Positions 33,511 through 45,978 of a stretch of DNA of 64,000 nt are shown piece by piece (positions within the stretch are counted from its first letter, which is position 1; the number at the start of each line of letters is the position of its first letter). This DNA comes from Yamagishiella unicocca. Taxonomy: Eukaryota > Chlorophyta > Chlorophyceae > Chlamydomonadales > Volvocaceae. Location: NCBI GenBank assembly GCA_003116995.1, contig BDSL01000110.1, forward strand, positions 62,001 through 126,000, in the 5' to 3' direction. Position numbers and translations under genes: made by a program. The notes under the pieces are model-generated. The model was not told the DNA's origin, did no database searches, and saw only the letters and a program-made list of their open reading frames with translations.

Positions 33511-36042
33511 CGACGCCGTCGAAGACGAGAAGCATGATTAAATGGAATGACCGGAACACACTGCTGAACTAGAAGGGCTTGGGCGCTTGGTTTGTCCCCT
33601 AGCTAAGGATTACCGAAGTCATGGGCATTATTGAGGACCAGCGAGCTTTGGCGCCTTTTGGCGCGTCGTGGGCTCGTGGCGCGTGTCGTACATGCGAACA
33701 GGTCCCACAGGACGCGCAGGTCGAACAAACTAGGAGCCTTTGCGTACGATTTTGCCGATTATTATAGCTGAGCTTCAGTTTTACCACGTTTTCCCACTTT
33801 CCTTGGGTCTGCGACATCTGCTGCATTAAATAGACGAGCACCCGTCTTTCGCGGTTCATGAACCTCTTGGCTTGGGGCCGCTGTAACACCTCTTGGCTCG
33901 TCGCGGAATAGTTAGGCGCCGTAAAAGCAAGCCTCAGCTCGTAACACTCACTTACTCATCATTGATTCGTAAGCTTGAGGCTGCTTCTAGGACCCAAAGT
34001 TCACTTGCCGTATGCGGAGGTGCAGATGGAGGGGCGGATTCTACAGAAGCCTCCTGCCGGTGGCCGGTGAACGTATGTCATCATGACCCTTCGCGACGAT
34101 TCAAAATTCACCAAAACCGCAATAGTATATTTCACCACATGTCTTTTAAAAAAGGGTTCAGGCCTAGGGCGGGTTGAATCTTCTAAAAGTCTATGTGAAG
34201 TAAAACGGAGAAACAGTGTCTTATGCAAGCCCGCTGACTAAGAAGCACGCGAAGCGAGGACGCGTCCCGGACGCATTGCGGCGAAGTGGCAGTAGAGCAG
34301 GCAGAGGGAGACAAAGGAAGCAAGAAAGCCGACGTACGTTTCCTCAGGAAACGGCACAAATCATCCAGGCACCTCACCAGCAATAGTCCAGGGGGGGCGG
34401 GAACAGCAGCTTGCTAGTAGAGGCCAACACGCACCGCACAAGGGACCGTTGTAAAATGATGCGCTTACTTACCGCCAAGCCGCGAGGTTCCCAAGTGGTA
34501 GGTGCTTTAATACGGAGACCCTTAGCTTTTAAAAAACAAATTTAACTAACATTCGTCAAGCAAGGTAGTACCGGTACCGTAGTTTGGACAGTAACTTGGG
34601 ACAAAGTCTAATGTTTCACAGGATGTTTACAGCAGACGCAGTGGTCTCTGGTCATCTACCTAAAGTAAGCAGGCGTGTGCGTGGTACTACGGCCACTGGC
34701 TAAATGGCCATTATTAAATACGGTAGCCCGCCGGCAATCAGCGGCAATGCCTGGTTGGGGTCCCGATAAATTTGCTGACTTGTGCAGTAGCGGTGAACGA
34801 GGCGAGACAGCGTTAAGCGTCTCCTCCTTATTGGATAGGCGAAGGCAACAGCGCAGGCCCACATGTACCCTGCTTGAACTTGGGTTAATGTAGGAATGCC
34901 AGGATTGGAAAAGGCTGGAAAAGGAGGATGGGCGTGCATAGGCCGAGGCTGTCACGACACACGCAGCACGCAACTTGCAGCCCAGGTGCCGGTTCCGGAT
35001 GGTACCATTCATAACTCGGTTCCGCGACCGAGTCTTACATTGATTGACTCACCTGCCCCGCACAGCACGCACGCGACTTGTCGCGACTGCTGCGTATCCA
35101 CCCATGTTGTCGTCCCCTCGGGACGGCAAGGCCATCAAACAGGTTATCAATCGATGGCGTGTTTCCTTGTCGCAGAGCAACCCCAGGAACGGAGCTTGGC
35201 ATCGCGCCGGTCTCACGACTGCCTGACAGGACCAATCACGCGGCAATGCGCATGACACGCGGGGATAAGCCAGGGGAGCTGGAGGTTAAGTTTCGTACCA
35301 GCGGTTGTCCAGCATCTGCAAACAGTGCAACGTCTCGTGGTCATGCGCCCAGGGCCGCATAATAATAATATTTACTACGCCGGCCGGAGCCTGGCGTGTA
35401 TTAGGGGGTGGGGAACTGAGGGGCGGACTCCGCCCCTATATGCCCGCAGCACCGGGTAACTTGGGGCGCATAACTTGCTCTTCTGTCGCGCTGGCGATGT
35501 GACACCTGGCCCCGGAAGGCGCCATCCAGCAGCGCAGGCGGGCGTGTGTTGATTCGTTGGAGTCTTTGGACTGGTAAGTTCGTGTCATTTAAAAACAAAA
35601 TGACCCATTTTGCCGGTGTAGGGCATAAGCGTCCAGAACAGCCCGGCCCAGTGATCATGCCCAGCATTCGGGGGGCCGACGGTGCACCCCCGCATTACTG
35701 TGGATGGTACCTCAAGTGCTGCCCTCATTCAGTAAGTTAAATATGGGCTATGGGCTACTCCACACCATGATGCCCCTTGAAATATACATTTCAGTCAATT
35801 GCGCTTACAGGAACAATATGTGTTTACGGATTCCCTTGACAACCAAATGCAACTGTTTCGCCAAACGGTAAATTATTCCAACAACCTGCGTATGTACGTA
35901 ATTGCAAGCCAGAACCCTGATCAAATTGCTGGCAACGGCTAGACAAACAAAAAATCAACTTAATGCTAGCGACTGCGCACATTCGTCGCTTTGGGCCTTG
36001 ATGAGTCTTAGTATAACTTGGTACATATATCCTTCCATAAAT
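33511..36042. other. Intergenic region, no gene seen
   Basis: About 2.5 kb of moderate-GC DNA with many short unsupported frames. The last few hundred bases are AT-rich and likely contain the promoter and 5' UTR of the glycosyltransferase gene. Confidence 0.4.
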
Positions 36043-39000
36043 ATGCGGGCAGTTATTTTGGCCGTCTTCGCGGTCTTGGCGCTTCTGGTGTTTCCGGCAG
36101 CATGCGACAACGAGAATCCAACAAATGTCAGCTTACCGGACCTGGCAAACTCATTCTGGACTCCAAATGGTAAGAGCCTGGTTTCTAAAGCCTGGCTCTG
36201 CTGTGCTCCCGATCCAATTTGCACCCTCCCGCAACCGCAATGCGCAGGCCTCAAGCTGCCTTCTAAAGAGCTTGTAGAAGCTGTTAAGCGCGCTAAGCTT
36301 CCTGTGATGGTGCGTAGGTGACAGGGAAATTGACATAGCGCTCTGCGGCGGTCCTCTTCTCGCCTTGAAGAGATGCAAAACGAACAATGGGCGAGCCAAG
36401 TGGTCGCTGGGTAGAGGTGTGGTCGCTGGCCAAAGGTGCAGGGATGGGTGTGCGTGTGGGCGCGTGGGTATAGGGGGGTGTTCCGGGTCTGCCCCCCACA
36501 CCCGCCACCCCCCTCCCCCGCACGCAAACAAGGGGTTTCTCGCCACCCACTCGGCCTAGATGAATACTTTCTTCCTCTGTCGGTTCACCGGTTCATTCTT
36601 CACCCATCGGGCCCCAGGACGCCTTTGGCCATCGGCGCGAGGTGGTTCTCATGTCGATAGCCAGCGAGTTCGCCTTCCAGCGCCTCTTCGACGTCTTCCT
36701 AAGCAGCCTGCAGAACATTACCTTCGCACGACTGGACGGGTGGGTGCGGCTTTTGGGTTGGGTTTGTGTGTGTGAGGGCTGGCTGAGCAGCCGACAACGA
36801 GCCACGGGCGGGTGCGTGTTGCCGTGGCTTAAGAGAACTGCTGCGTCCGATGCTGCGTCCGATGTATCCGCCACAGCGAGCGGTGCGCCCGGAGGTAGTG
36901 GCGGGGGGAGGGAATATGCGGTGAGGAAGGGAGGAGGTTGACGGGCAGGGCCTTCGAGGTGGCCCCCGGGTACGAGTGGGTTTGGCACTGAATCGCGGTC
37001 GGGGAAGGTCGGTTAAGGGTTTTGTGAAAAGTTCGTTGGGAGGTATTTATGTGGAAAGTCGCGCTCGTGGGGCTGGGGCAGGTTTGGCATAGGATGGAGG
37101 TTTGGGAGGGCTGAAGCGCAGGCGACCTGGGATCGCTGCTGCCGTACGTGGAAGGAACTGAAGGAGCAACACATTCTGGAAAGATCAAAGTTGCCCGTAC
37201 ACCGCCGTATGCCCCACAATTCCAAATCCCAACCGTCGCCCCGCCAGATCACAAGACAACCTGGCGAAACATTTGGTGATCAATGTGATGGTGAGGACGG
37301 GGGTTGAACGGGGGTTTGACCTGGAGGAGGATTCTACGGTTATTCTGGGGGCATGCAGGCTTTTGGGACAATAGCAGGCGGAGCCGCGTGCTCCGCAAGC
37401 TGTGTCATGATGGGCCCATGTTAGCTGAAGCGCGCAAGGGGTAGGGGACAAGGGGAGGATCCCTTTTTGGGTCGATGTCCTGGGTCGAGGCAGTCTGGGC
37501 TCGATCCTCAGCAGGACCTCCAGGCCGACTGGAGCCCTGACCACCCTGCGCCGGCCCTGCCGGGCCCGCTCGGCCCCTCCCTGGACACCACCACAACCCT
37601 GCAAACCAACAACCGCCAACCGCCTGCCTGGCACCGCAGACGTCGGGCAGCAACGACAAGTGTCGCGCCCTGGCAAATAAGTACGGCGCCATCTGCGTGT
37701 CGTTCGCCAACAACGCCTTCACTATGGGCAACTTCCACGTCTTCTCTAACGACTTTTACGGCATAGGTGCGCTCGTGTGCGCCGCCATACCACACCCTGC
37801 CCCAACTCTGTGCCCACTCTACGTCGTCAACATCTTGGCTTGGCTGGTTTGTGGGCGTGGGCCTGTGTTCCGTACTAGGCTACGCTTGCCCCCATGCTCG
37901 TCCCATGAGATCCCGTACGATTCGGCACGTGATGTGCGTTGCAGGTTGGCATAACGTAATGTAAGGCTGGTTGGCATAACTCTCCCATACGGTGCGCCCC
38001 TGGCCCTTGGTGGATTGGTTTCGGTGCCAATGGTGCACCTGGTTGCATCGGGCACGCCACACCCTAAAAAGCAATATCCAACAAAACATGTAAAAACGCC
38101 GCCTCCTTCCCCCGCCCCCTTCCCCCGCCTCCTTCCCCCACCTCCTTCCCCCGCCTCGCCAGGCTTCACCAAGACCGCCACCGTCCTGGACGGCCTCACG
38201 CTGGGCGCCGACGTATTATTCTTGGACGCAGGTACGAGTGCGATACTGTCGTACGATAACCGCATGCTGTCATGCCGTACATATCGCGTGTTTGGGCGTA
38301 AGCGTTCTTCCAGTCAATACCTGAGCAAGGCTGCAACCCCTGCGCTCTATGACGGCCCATCTTCCGCCCACCATCACGTCGTCCCTGCCTATCCGCTCCT
38401 ACCCCCAACGAACGCACCCCGAACCTCATCGTGCGTGCGCCGTACGTGCGTACGACAGATCAAGTCATGTTCAGAAACCCGCTGCCGTACCTTTTGGCGC
38501 GCGAGGCGGACATCCTGGTTTCGGGTGACTGCCACAACCATGGCGATGCGACCCCGATGGAGCGGTTGCCGCCCATCAACAACAACATTGGGTTCGTGTA
38601 CTTCAGGTGCGCGCACCCCTGGAGCCATGGGCGAGGGGGTGGGGCAGGAGGGAGCGAAGAGGTTGGGAGGACGACAGAAAAGAGGAGTTGGGAAGGGGGC
38701 GCTTGGGGGAATGGGCGCCGGGTGCTTTACACGCAATCAGCCCACGTCGACAGACGAATAAAAAGCATCATCACTACCACCACTACCACCACTGCCACCG
38801 CTGCAACTATTACCACTCCTACTCCTACTACAGCTACCACCTCAACCAGCCCCCCTGGGCCCCCGCAACCCGGCACATGGACTCAGGCCCACCGCCATGG
38901 TGACTCGCGCCGTGTACAACTGGGCCCTATGGCTGGCAAACATCGCCCGCCGCGGAGAGAAACCCTGGGACCAGACCACCTTTGCGGGCGCCATCGAGTG

Positions 39001-40017
39001 GGTGTCCAACGAGGTGACTGTACGGCACATGTCCATGGCGATGCTTCACCCGGACCTGTTTCCCTACATGTGCATGGTAAGGGGGTAGCGGTGGGCCGGG
39101 AAAAGGCGTAGGAAAAGGGGGAGAGGCGGGGCGGGGCCATACAGTATTCGTACCTTATCTTCATTCGTATTTTACCTTTCCCTTTTTTGCTTTGCGTTAC
39201 CCCGACCTGAAGCAGTCCGCCCTGCTCTTATCGCAACCGCCGCCGCAACCACCACCACCACCACCGTCGCCATCACCATCGCAATCGGAACCACCGCAAC
39301 CACCCCAACCGCAACTGCAGTTAACACCACAGCAACTACCACCGCAACCACCACAATATTCCTTCTCCCCCTCAGGGCCCGTGCGGCTGCGACCTTCGCG
39401 GCGTGCCGTATTTCCACAACGGCAAACTGCCGCACCGGCAGCAGAACGGTGACTGCGACGCCGACCTGATGCGGGAGTGGTACAACTACCACATGCCATG
39501 CGCGGGGGACATGAACAACAAGGCTGCGCTGATGGAGGTGGGAGCGGGCGGCCCGGGGAAATCAGCAGGCGGGGAACATGACTGGAAGGGCGGCGGTTGT
39601 TACAAGCCTGGTCCCTGATCCCAAGTGCGCAAGCGCCATGCACGTTCGGCCGTCCTTGCTCGTCCTTGCTCGTCCTTGCTCGCCTGATGAAAACGCAAAA
39701 CGCATGTTCCAAACGCTTCGCCCGTTTTGTTTTTGTCCTCCGTCTCCTATGTCGTGTATGCCGGGTTTCGTCCTGGCTTCCGCCCTGGTCTAGCCAGGGT
39801 TGCTAGCCTCCCGGTTGCTTCCCGCGTTCTCCCTCCCTAGATGTCGAAGGCTATGCACCAGCTACACTGCTCATGTCGGGTAACCGGTTCTTTTTTGTAA
39901 CTCCCCTGGTTCTAATTGCAACCCCACTGGTTCCACCCGCAGGAGTATGCGGCCATGTACACACGAGTGGTTGGACCCATCAACAGCCGCTCCGCCCCCC
40001 TCGCGGTCCTGAGCTAA
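36043..40017 (+). CDS. GT77-like nucleotide-diphospho-sugar transferase, secretory pathway, 356 aa
   Basis: Predicted to transfer a sugar from a nucleotide donor in the ER/Golgi lumen; family members arabinosylate or galactosylate cell-wall glycoproteins. Exons: 36043-36169, 36248-36309, 36618-36739, 37651-37766, 38163-38231, 38459-38606, 38887-39076, 39376-39537, 39943-40017; all phases join. Residues 1-21 are a signal peptide or short anchor (MRAVILAVFAVLALLVFP). The metal/nucleotide-binding DXD is D164-A-D166 in GADVLFLDADQVMFRNPLPY, reassembled across intron 5. ILVSGDCHN, NNNIGFVYF and KPWDQTTF (residues 240-247) follow, in the order expected for the Nucleotid_trans (PF03407) fold. The tail is Cys-rich (GPCGCDLRG). 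The exact sugar and acceptor cannot be told. The exon 3/4 join (gg|c) is the least certain. Confidence 0.85.
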
Positions 40018-41077
40018 GCGGATCCCGGCTAAGCGGATGAACGGAGTAAGAGGAACCCAGAGCTGTTGCCAGCTCAACTTGAAGCCGTCGTCCATAGGGC
40101 CCCACAGGAGCGAAAGAGGGGCGCTTCATGGGCCACGGTGCTGCCTGGAGAGGCGACGTGTACGACACAATGTGACCGTGCGTGTGTCCGCGAGTGCCGG
40201 GCGCGGAGGAGTTCCTAGGAAAAGCCGTGTACGAAGAAAGAAACCGTTTGGGCGGGGCGAAGTGGGATGGGCCTGGGGGGTAGAGAGGAAACCCGTAGTC
40301 CGGGGGTAGCCGCGGCCGCCGCCTCATAGTGTTAGTGTGAGGTCATCTTGGGGCGGAGCATAAACCTCATATGTGCGGTGTTGACCTGGTCCCAGGTGGT
40401 AGCTAATTTGCCCACGCAGCGTGCGATGCGTGCGATGCGGGGTTGTACGGGCGCACATGAATGCGGACCCAAACACGTGGGTCTTGCGTTCCCGTGATTC
40501 TTTTTGCGACGTGACGTGGCAGCAAGCGAGTCTGCGCCCAGGTTAGCATCAGCGGTAGCAGGGCTAAGGACAGCAGTGGCAAGGACGTCGGAAGAAACAA
40601 TGACAGCGTTTCAGAGACGGTGTGGCGGCCGTGGAAGGCTGTACCGGGCATGAGGAGGAGGGGCTAGAGAGGAAACCCGCAGACCGACTTAGGAGTAACG
40701 CAACTTCAGGTGGCACGGGGAAGGAAGGGTTCATCAACTTCACAGTAACGCAACAGGCTGTCCAGCGCTAGCAGGCCACGACTGATACAGTAATGGTGTA
40801 TCTGGGAGTGATCTGTTACGCAAGCCAAGAGGCAGTTCGGACGCTATGCGCGGACCAGACGCTCTTTCCCGCAACCTTGCCTCCGGGATTACACGCGGGG
40901 CATTAAGAGAGCACGCGCTCAGTAGCAGCGGGGTCAAACGTAACGTTGATGTGCGACAGGTGGGGACAGCACGACACCGGATTACTACTACTATTACGGG
41001 ATGGGCTGATGCGGTGGTGCGGTGACTTGACTAGTCACTCCAGCACTGCAAAGGCGTGTTGTGACGGCCCACCCACC
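40018..41077. other. 3' flank of the glycosyltransferase gene, no gene seen
   Basis: No supported gene and no clear TGTAA signal near the stop codon. Confidence 0.4.
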
Positions 41078-41583
41078 ATCGGGTCGCTGCACAGAGTCGC
41101 AAGAGGTAAGTGATTGAGGGCCAAGTCTGCACAATGAACAGTAAAATGCGCTGAGTTGCCCACGATTCTCATATCTCTTTCGCCTTTTACTAAAGAGATC
41201 AGCGAAGGCAACTCACTGAAGGCGCTTCGACCCAATCTTTGTTGCGCTGTTGCGCACCCCAATAACCAAAGCCACACCAGGATTTCTGGTACAGCACAAG
41301 GAATCCTTTCTGCGCATCAACTCACACTCCATCGGGTCGCTGCACAGAGTCGCAAGAGGTAAGTGATTGAGGGCCAAGTCTGCACAATGAACAGTAAAAT
41401 GCGCTGAGTTGCCCACGATTCTCATATCTCTTTCGCCTTTTACTAAAGAGATCAGCGAAGGCAACTCACTGAAGGCGCTTCGACCCAATCTTTGTTGCGC
41501 TGTTGCGCACCCCAATAACCAAAGCCACACCAGGATTTCTGGTACAGCACAAGGAATCCTTTCTGCGCATCAACTCACACTCC
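41078..41583. repeat. Apparently perfect 253-bp tandem duplication
   Basis: Two adjacent copies, 41078-41330 and 41331-41583, each beginning atcgggtcgctgcacagagt and ending ctcacactcc. I saw no differences by eye. Each contains aattgattgag-like and gagatcagcgaagg-type sequence without a gene. The sequence after the second copy (atgcacc) and before the first is unrelated. Confidence 0.9.
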
Positions 41584-42633
41584 ATGCACCTAATTTGATG
41601 ACACTCGACGCCACGGCCTGCATTCTCTTGGTTAACTAGCTGGTGCTGAGGGCTGCCAGCTCGTACGTACGGCGTACGGCCCTGCACGCCAGTCGTCCCT
41701 TGCAAACAGCAAGGCCGCCTCAACGTACACGCAAACACCTTTCACCGAACACTACCGGCAGCACTTGTCCTCACGCCGGGTGGGTTGGGCGGGGGCTGGG
41801 CACGACGTCAGCCGAGCGCGTAGCCCCTCCCTGGCCCTCCAAATTGTAGAACAATGCCACTGATTCTTCCTCGGGAGCATGCCCCGACCAAAGGCAGGGA
41901 GTTTTTCACGGGCGCCGCAAACACGCATGAGTGACCATGTTTCCGTAGACGTTACGGGGGGTTGACCCACCCATTGCATGGGTGCTGCGTTCGGAGCTGA
42001 CATCGCTGTGGACCGCATGAGGCGCCTGACACCAAAGAGCCTTACACGGATGTCCGCAGCCGACCGTCGCGTTTTGCCGCAGCGTTGGCTCCGAAACCCC
42101 TGAGAGACAGCCCTACGAGACCCGGCGTTGATCTCGCCGCGCGTGAACCAGACCGACCACACTTCCTAGCCCCTAGCCTCGCTGTCGTACACCAAACGAA
42201 CGCCTGCTGCACCTCGTGCCGCGATCGCGTACGATACCAGATACCTACTTCCGCGACCCAATGAAAACACCAACCTTCCGGAATAAAGACGGCCAACGAC
42301 TTCCTGCGACATGCCCGCGCCCCTGCTGGCCCCACAGCCAGAGCCTGCGATGGAGGCCCTCATGCGCGGCAGCGAAAGCCACACCCTAGACGGCATCGCA
42401 TCGCTTCGCACCACACCACACCACACCACACCAGACTGCACCACACCACAACGCACCGCACCACACCACACCACACCACACCGCACCACACCGCATCACA
42501 CCAAGGGGCAGGAGCGGGGGAACCAGGGCGCGGCAGGATTTGAAGCGCGCCACTTAGCGCCGCCGTCGCACTGCCGCTGCTGCTTCAGCAGCTACAGCCT
42601 TATCGTGTTCCCTCCTGCTACTATTGCTGCAGC
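41584..42633. other. 3' flank of PAM16; CCACA-rich simple repeat
   Basis: No gene seen. A simple repeat of caccacaccaca type covers about 42404-42502. On the minus strand this is downstream of the PAM16 stop codon. Confidence 0.5.
42042..42046 (-). promoter_or_regulatory. Candidate poly(A) signal TGTAA of PAM16
   Basis: TTACA on the plus strand, i.e. TGTAA on the minus strand, about 590 bp past the PAM16 stop codon. Confidence 0.4.
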
Positions 42634-45069
42634 TTATTGATCCCGCCGGCTCCCCCCCTGTTGCTGCTGCTGCTCTTCTCCGTCTTGCTGCTGCTGCTGC
42701 TGCTGCTCCTCCTCGGGCGTGTATAAACCCATGCGCTTGTACTCGTCCTCAATGCACTCCTTGGCGCGGTATACCTGCGGTACGTACGGCAATACGGCAG
42801 CGTACAGCGGCCGCAGCGCGCGCGCGAGGGAGTTGACGGCAGTCGGTTGGCGCCGCGCGCGCGCGCAATGCGTACGGCAACGTACGATCCGCCCGCCGTA
42901 CCCACACAGGTATTACAAAAGACGCACCCACCCACCTTGCTCTGTAGGTAGAATGAGCCGTGCTTCTCATTCACGTCGAACAGGTGCTTGAAGCGCTGCG
43001 GCAGTATGGCGCGACGGGCGGATGGACGGACGGGGCAAGGGTTTTGGAAAGAGTAAGGGCTTGTCTGTCGGTCCGTCTGTGCAGCGAAAAGGCCCGGCTA
43101 GGAGGACCGTGTGTTGCGACGTCCCACGTGCTGTCTCCGCCAAGATTACCAGTACTGAGGGCGCCGCAGCCTCAGCCTCATAGTGCCAACGCCAACGCCA
43201 GCGCCAAGCCGACAAAGCTTCCTCAACTCGCCCCACTGACAGCGCATGGCCCTGCGCCCGCCACCCCGCCGGCTCCCACCCCCGCCCCCGCCCAACCCGG
43301 CCCTCCAGCGCATGTCCCAAACGGCTTTTCCTTCGTACACAAGTTTTCCGCGCAGCCCTCCGCTGGGGGACTCCTCCTCTCCCCCTTACGTCGCTCCACC
43401 CGCCTCCTCGCTCCCCCTCTCCCCCGCGCCCCGCCCTGGCCCTCCCACCCACCTTGACCACGTCGCCCCACGGCGCGTTCTGCTCCGTCCCCAGAATCAG
43501 GTGCGCCTCCTGCACCGCCATGGTCCCAACCTTCTTGGCGGCAGCGGCGCCGGCCTGGGGTGCGGGGGCGGAGGAGGCGATGCGGCGGAGGGGGCCCGGG
43601 TTTGGAGGTAGGGGGGTGTGCGGGTGCGGGGGCGGATGAGGCGATGCGGTGGAGGGCGTGCGGGGCGCGGATGAGGCGATGCGGAGCGGGGGCCACGGGA
43701 TGGGAGGCAGGGGTGGGCGGGTGCGCGTATGGAGCGCTCGTTGAGGGTCCGGACCTTGCCCCCCACAGAAACCCCCTTCCCTTCGCTGCCGTACGGTGTC
43801 GTACAGGTTCGCAACGTACCTGGGCCGCCTCGCTGGCCACGCCAGACTTCTGTGCGTCTGCGCAGAGGGGGCGCCAGGGGTTTGGGTTTGGGTGTCGTTA
43901 GGGTTGGCTTGGGTGCTGAGAGGGTGAGTTCGGGGGTCCGGGCCGGGGAGCCCGTGCTCTCGACCACAGCATACGGCAGCACATGTCAGATCAGCACATG
44001 GCTTGGGGGGAAGGTTCACGCACACCTGAACCTGGGTGGGAGGAAGATTCACGCACACCTGAACCTGGGGTGGGGGGAAGCGACGAGAGACCGGGCCACC
44101 GCATGGCTCCCCGTCCCCCGTCCCCTCCTCCCACTGCTCCTCAGCTCCTTTCCTCTCCCACTCCTCCCCGAGTCCCGGTTCACTTGCACCGAAACCAGCC
44201 GCGACCCGGGCCCCCTGCTGTCACCTGCAGCCCCTCCCCTGGAGCACACTTTCTGGGCCCGCGCGCTCCCCTTGCCGCTCGCCCCCCGGCCCCCCTCCCC
44301 CAACTCTAGCCCTAGCCCTCGGCACTCACTGACTAGCGCCTGCCCCCATGCCTGTGCGGCCGCTCTGAACACCACCGTGGCACCCGCCACCAGCACCTGA
44401 GCCAGTACCCGGGCGGCCTGGACGAGGATCGGGGGGTTGGGGTGGGGTGCAATTTCTTGTCAACATTCGTCCGAACATTCATCAGTAACAGTTCGGGCGG
44501 CGCGCTCGCGCGCGGCGTGCTGCTCGTTTAAGGGCGGGAGGCACGGGGGCGAGTGGCTTTAGGCTCATGCGATTCGAGGTGCGTGTGTTTGTGGGGGCCA
44601 GAGGGAGTCGGCGAGCGAGCCCACGGCGGTTACTTGAGGGCGCTAGCGGCGATTCCAGCAGTCCAAGCAGCGTGCGCGCAGGGGACACGCACCGCCAGTG
44701 CCGCCGCTGTCGCGGCAGAAGCAAGGCAGTGGCCAGTGGAAAGTGGCGGTGCATGAAAGGCAGCGGCGGTGGCGCCGACGGCAGCCGTACAAAGTCGCGT
44801 AAATTTGGGAAGCGCGGCGCCCCCCCTCCGTATGTGAAGCAGGAAGGAGCGACACCGACGGGGAAGGCGGCCATGGTTGTGGAGGTCCAGAGCACTGACG
44901 GGGAAGGCGGCCATGGTTGTGGAGGTCCAGAGCACTGAGTAGGGTTCCTCGCGACCGGGAACAGCCCTAGGACAGGCGTCGGCGACCGATAGGCGAGTGT
45001 CGCCCGCAAAAGCGACTGAACCCGGCCCAAATCGTCCTGACACGTCTCGATATCAAAGAGGCTTACCAT
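42634..45069 (-). CDS. PAM16: PAM16/TIM16, J-like subunit of the mitochondrial import motor, 143 aa
   Basis: PAM16 pairs with the J protein PAM18 at the matrix side of TIM23 and regulates mtHsp70. Exons: 45069-45067 (only the ATG), 44417-44330, 43857-43820, 43554-43453, 42995-42936, 42774-42634; all phases join. The N-terminus is a hydrophobic targeting/membrane segment (VLAQVLVAGATVVFRAAAQA). EAHLILG ... WGDVVKRFKHLFDVNEKHGS and FYLQSKVYRAKECIEDEY follow, the hallmark PAM16 sequence. The J-like domain lacks HPD, as in the family. The length is near normal (120-140 aa). The C-terminus is a Gln/Glu-rich extension ending GGSRRDQ. Exon 1 is inferred from ATG|gtaagc directly matching phase 0; the other exons are firm. 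The gene is divergent from TRIP4. Confidence 0.9.
44857..44936. repeat. 40-bp tandem duplication in PAM16 intron 1
   Basis: Two copies of a unit starting gacggggaaggcggccatgg at 44857 and 44897. Confidence 0.85.
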
Positions 45070-45978
45070 GGCTCAAACGTTACGCGCTGGTCCAAGCCAA
45101 GGCCACCCCACGTTGGTGCTGATTTGTGCGGCGCTGTGTCCCGCTCCCTTCGCTTGCTTGCGCTGTTCACACGTAGCGGCGCGTTGCTCCTTACACGCTG
45201 CACGTGCACAGGGTCTACAACGTGTGGCTTGTCAGCTATGGTCAGAAGCCTCCTGATGACGTCGTGCACTGATGGCGGGGGCAGAGTCCTAGACGCGTTT
45301 AATTCTGACCACTAAATTAGCGGGGACGTAAACAAACGCGACGCGCAGCTCGAAATGCCCCGTGAAGGTGTCAGGAGGGCCAACACTAAAGCAGGCCGTC
45401 ACGCCGCCGGAGCACAGTTGCACTTCGTAATAGGTGCGTACATAATTAACTATGTTATGTATAGCAATTAACAGGCTTCGATTGTATGCCCTGCGAAACT
45501 CATCTTTTAGATGGCGTGCATCGAGCCTTGATCACTAACAAAACGTTTCCCACCTTTGTGTCTTTCGCTAGTTTCGCATAAACCAACTGGCCTCTTCTTG
45601 AGGCAATCTTCCTTATTTGGTTATCGCGAGTACTTTACCCTCCAGATCAATCCGTCTCTACATCGTGACTCCTGCAGCCGTTGTGGACAAGCGTATGCGG
45701 ACAGACCTCAATTAGGTGTTCACCATCTAAACTCCCTGCAGCGCTGAGGGGTTCTGTAGGCCACCGGACGTGGCCTGGGCGTAGCCGGCGGTCGACTGCT
45801 CGTGACCCCGCCGCTTTTCAGTTGGGAAGTCAACGTTAGGTTAAGCTTCGTAGGCGCAGTAAGCGTAGTAAGGAATCGGCGCACTCCCTCGGCCGCAGAA
45901 AGGTCGGCTTCGGAGCACACAGACCTGACGCGGCCGTGGAGGGTCTACCTTCCAGGATCGCCGGCCTCGTGCGGGGCC
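45070..45978. promoter_or_regulatory. Divergent promoter region PAM16 / TRIP4
   Basis: The 909 bp between two divergent start codons. Moderate GC, no supported gene; presumably holds both promoters and 5' UTRs. No specific elements are claimed. Confidence 0.4.

Noticed and set aside
42967..44058. Minus-strand 363-residue frame
   Set aside because: Reads through introns of PAM16; the short spliced model gives a complete conserved protein.
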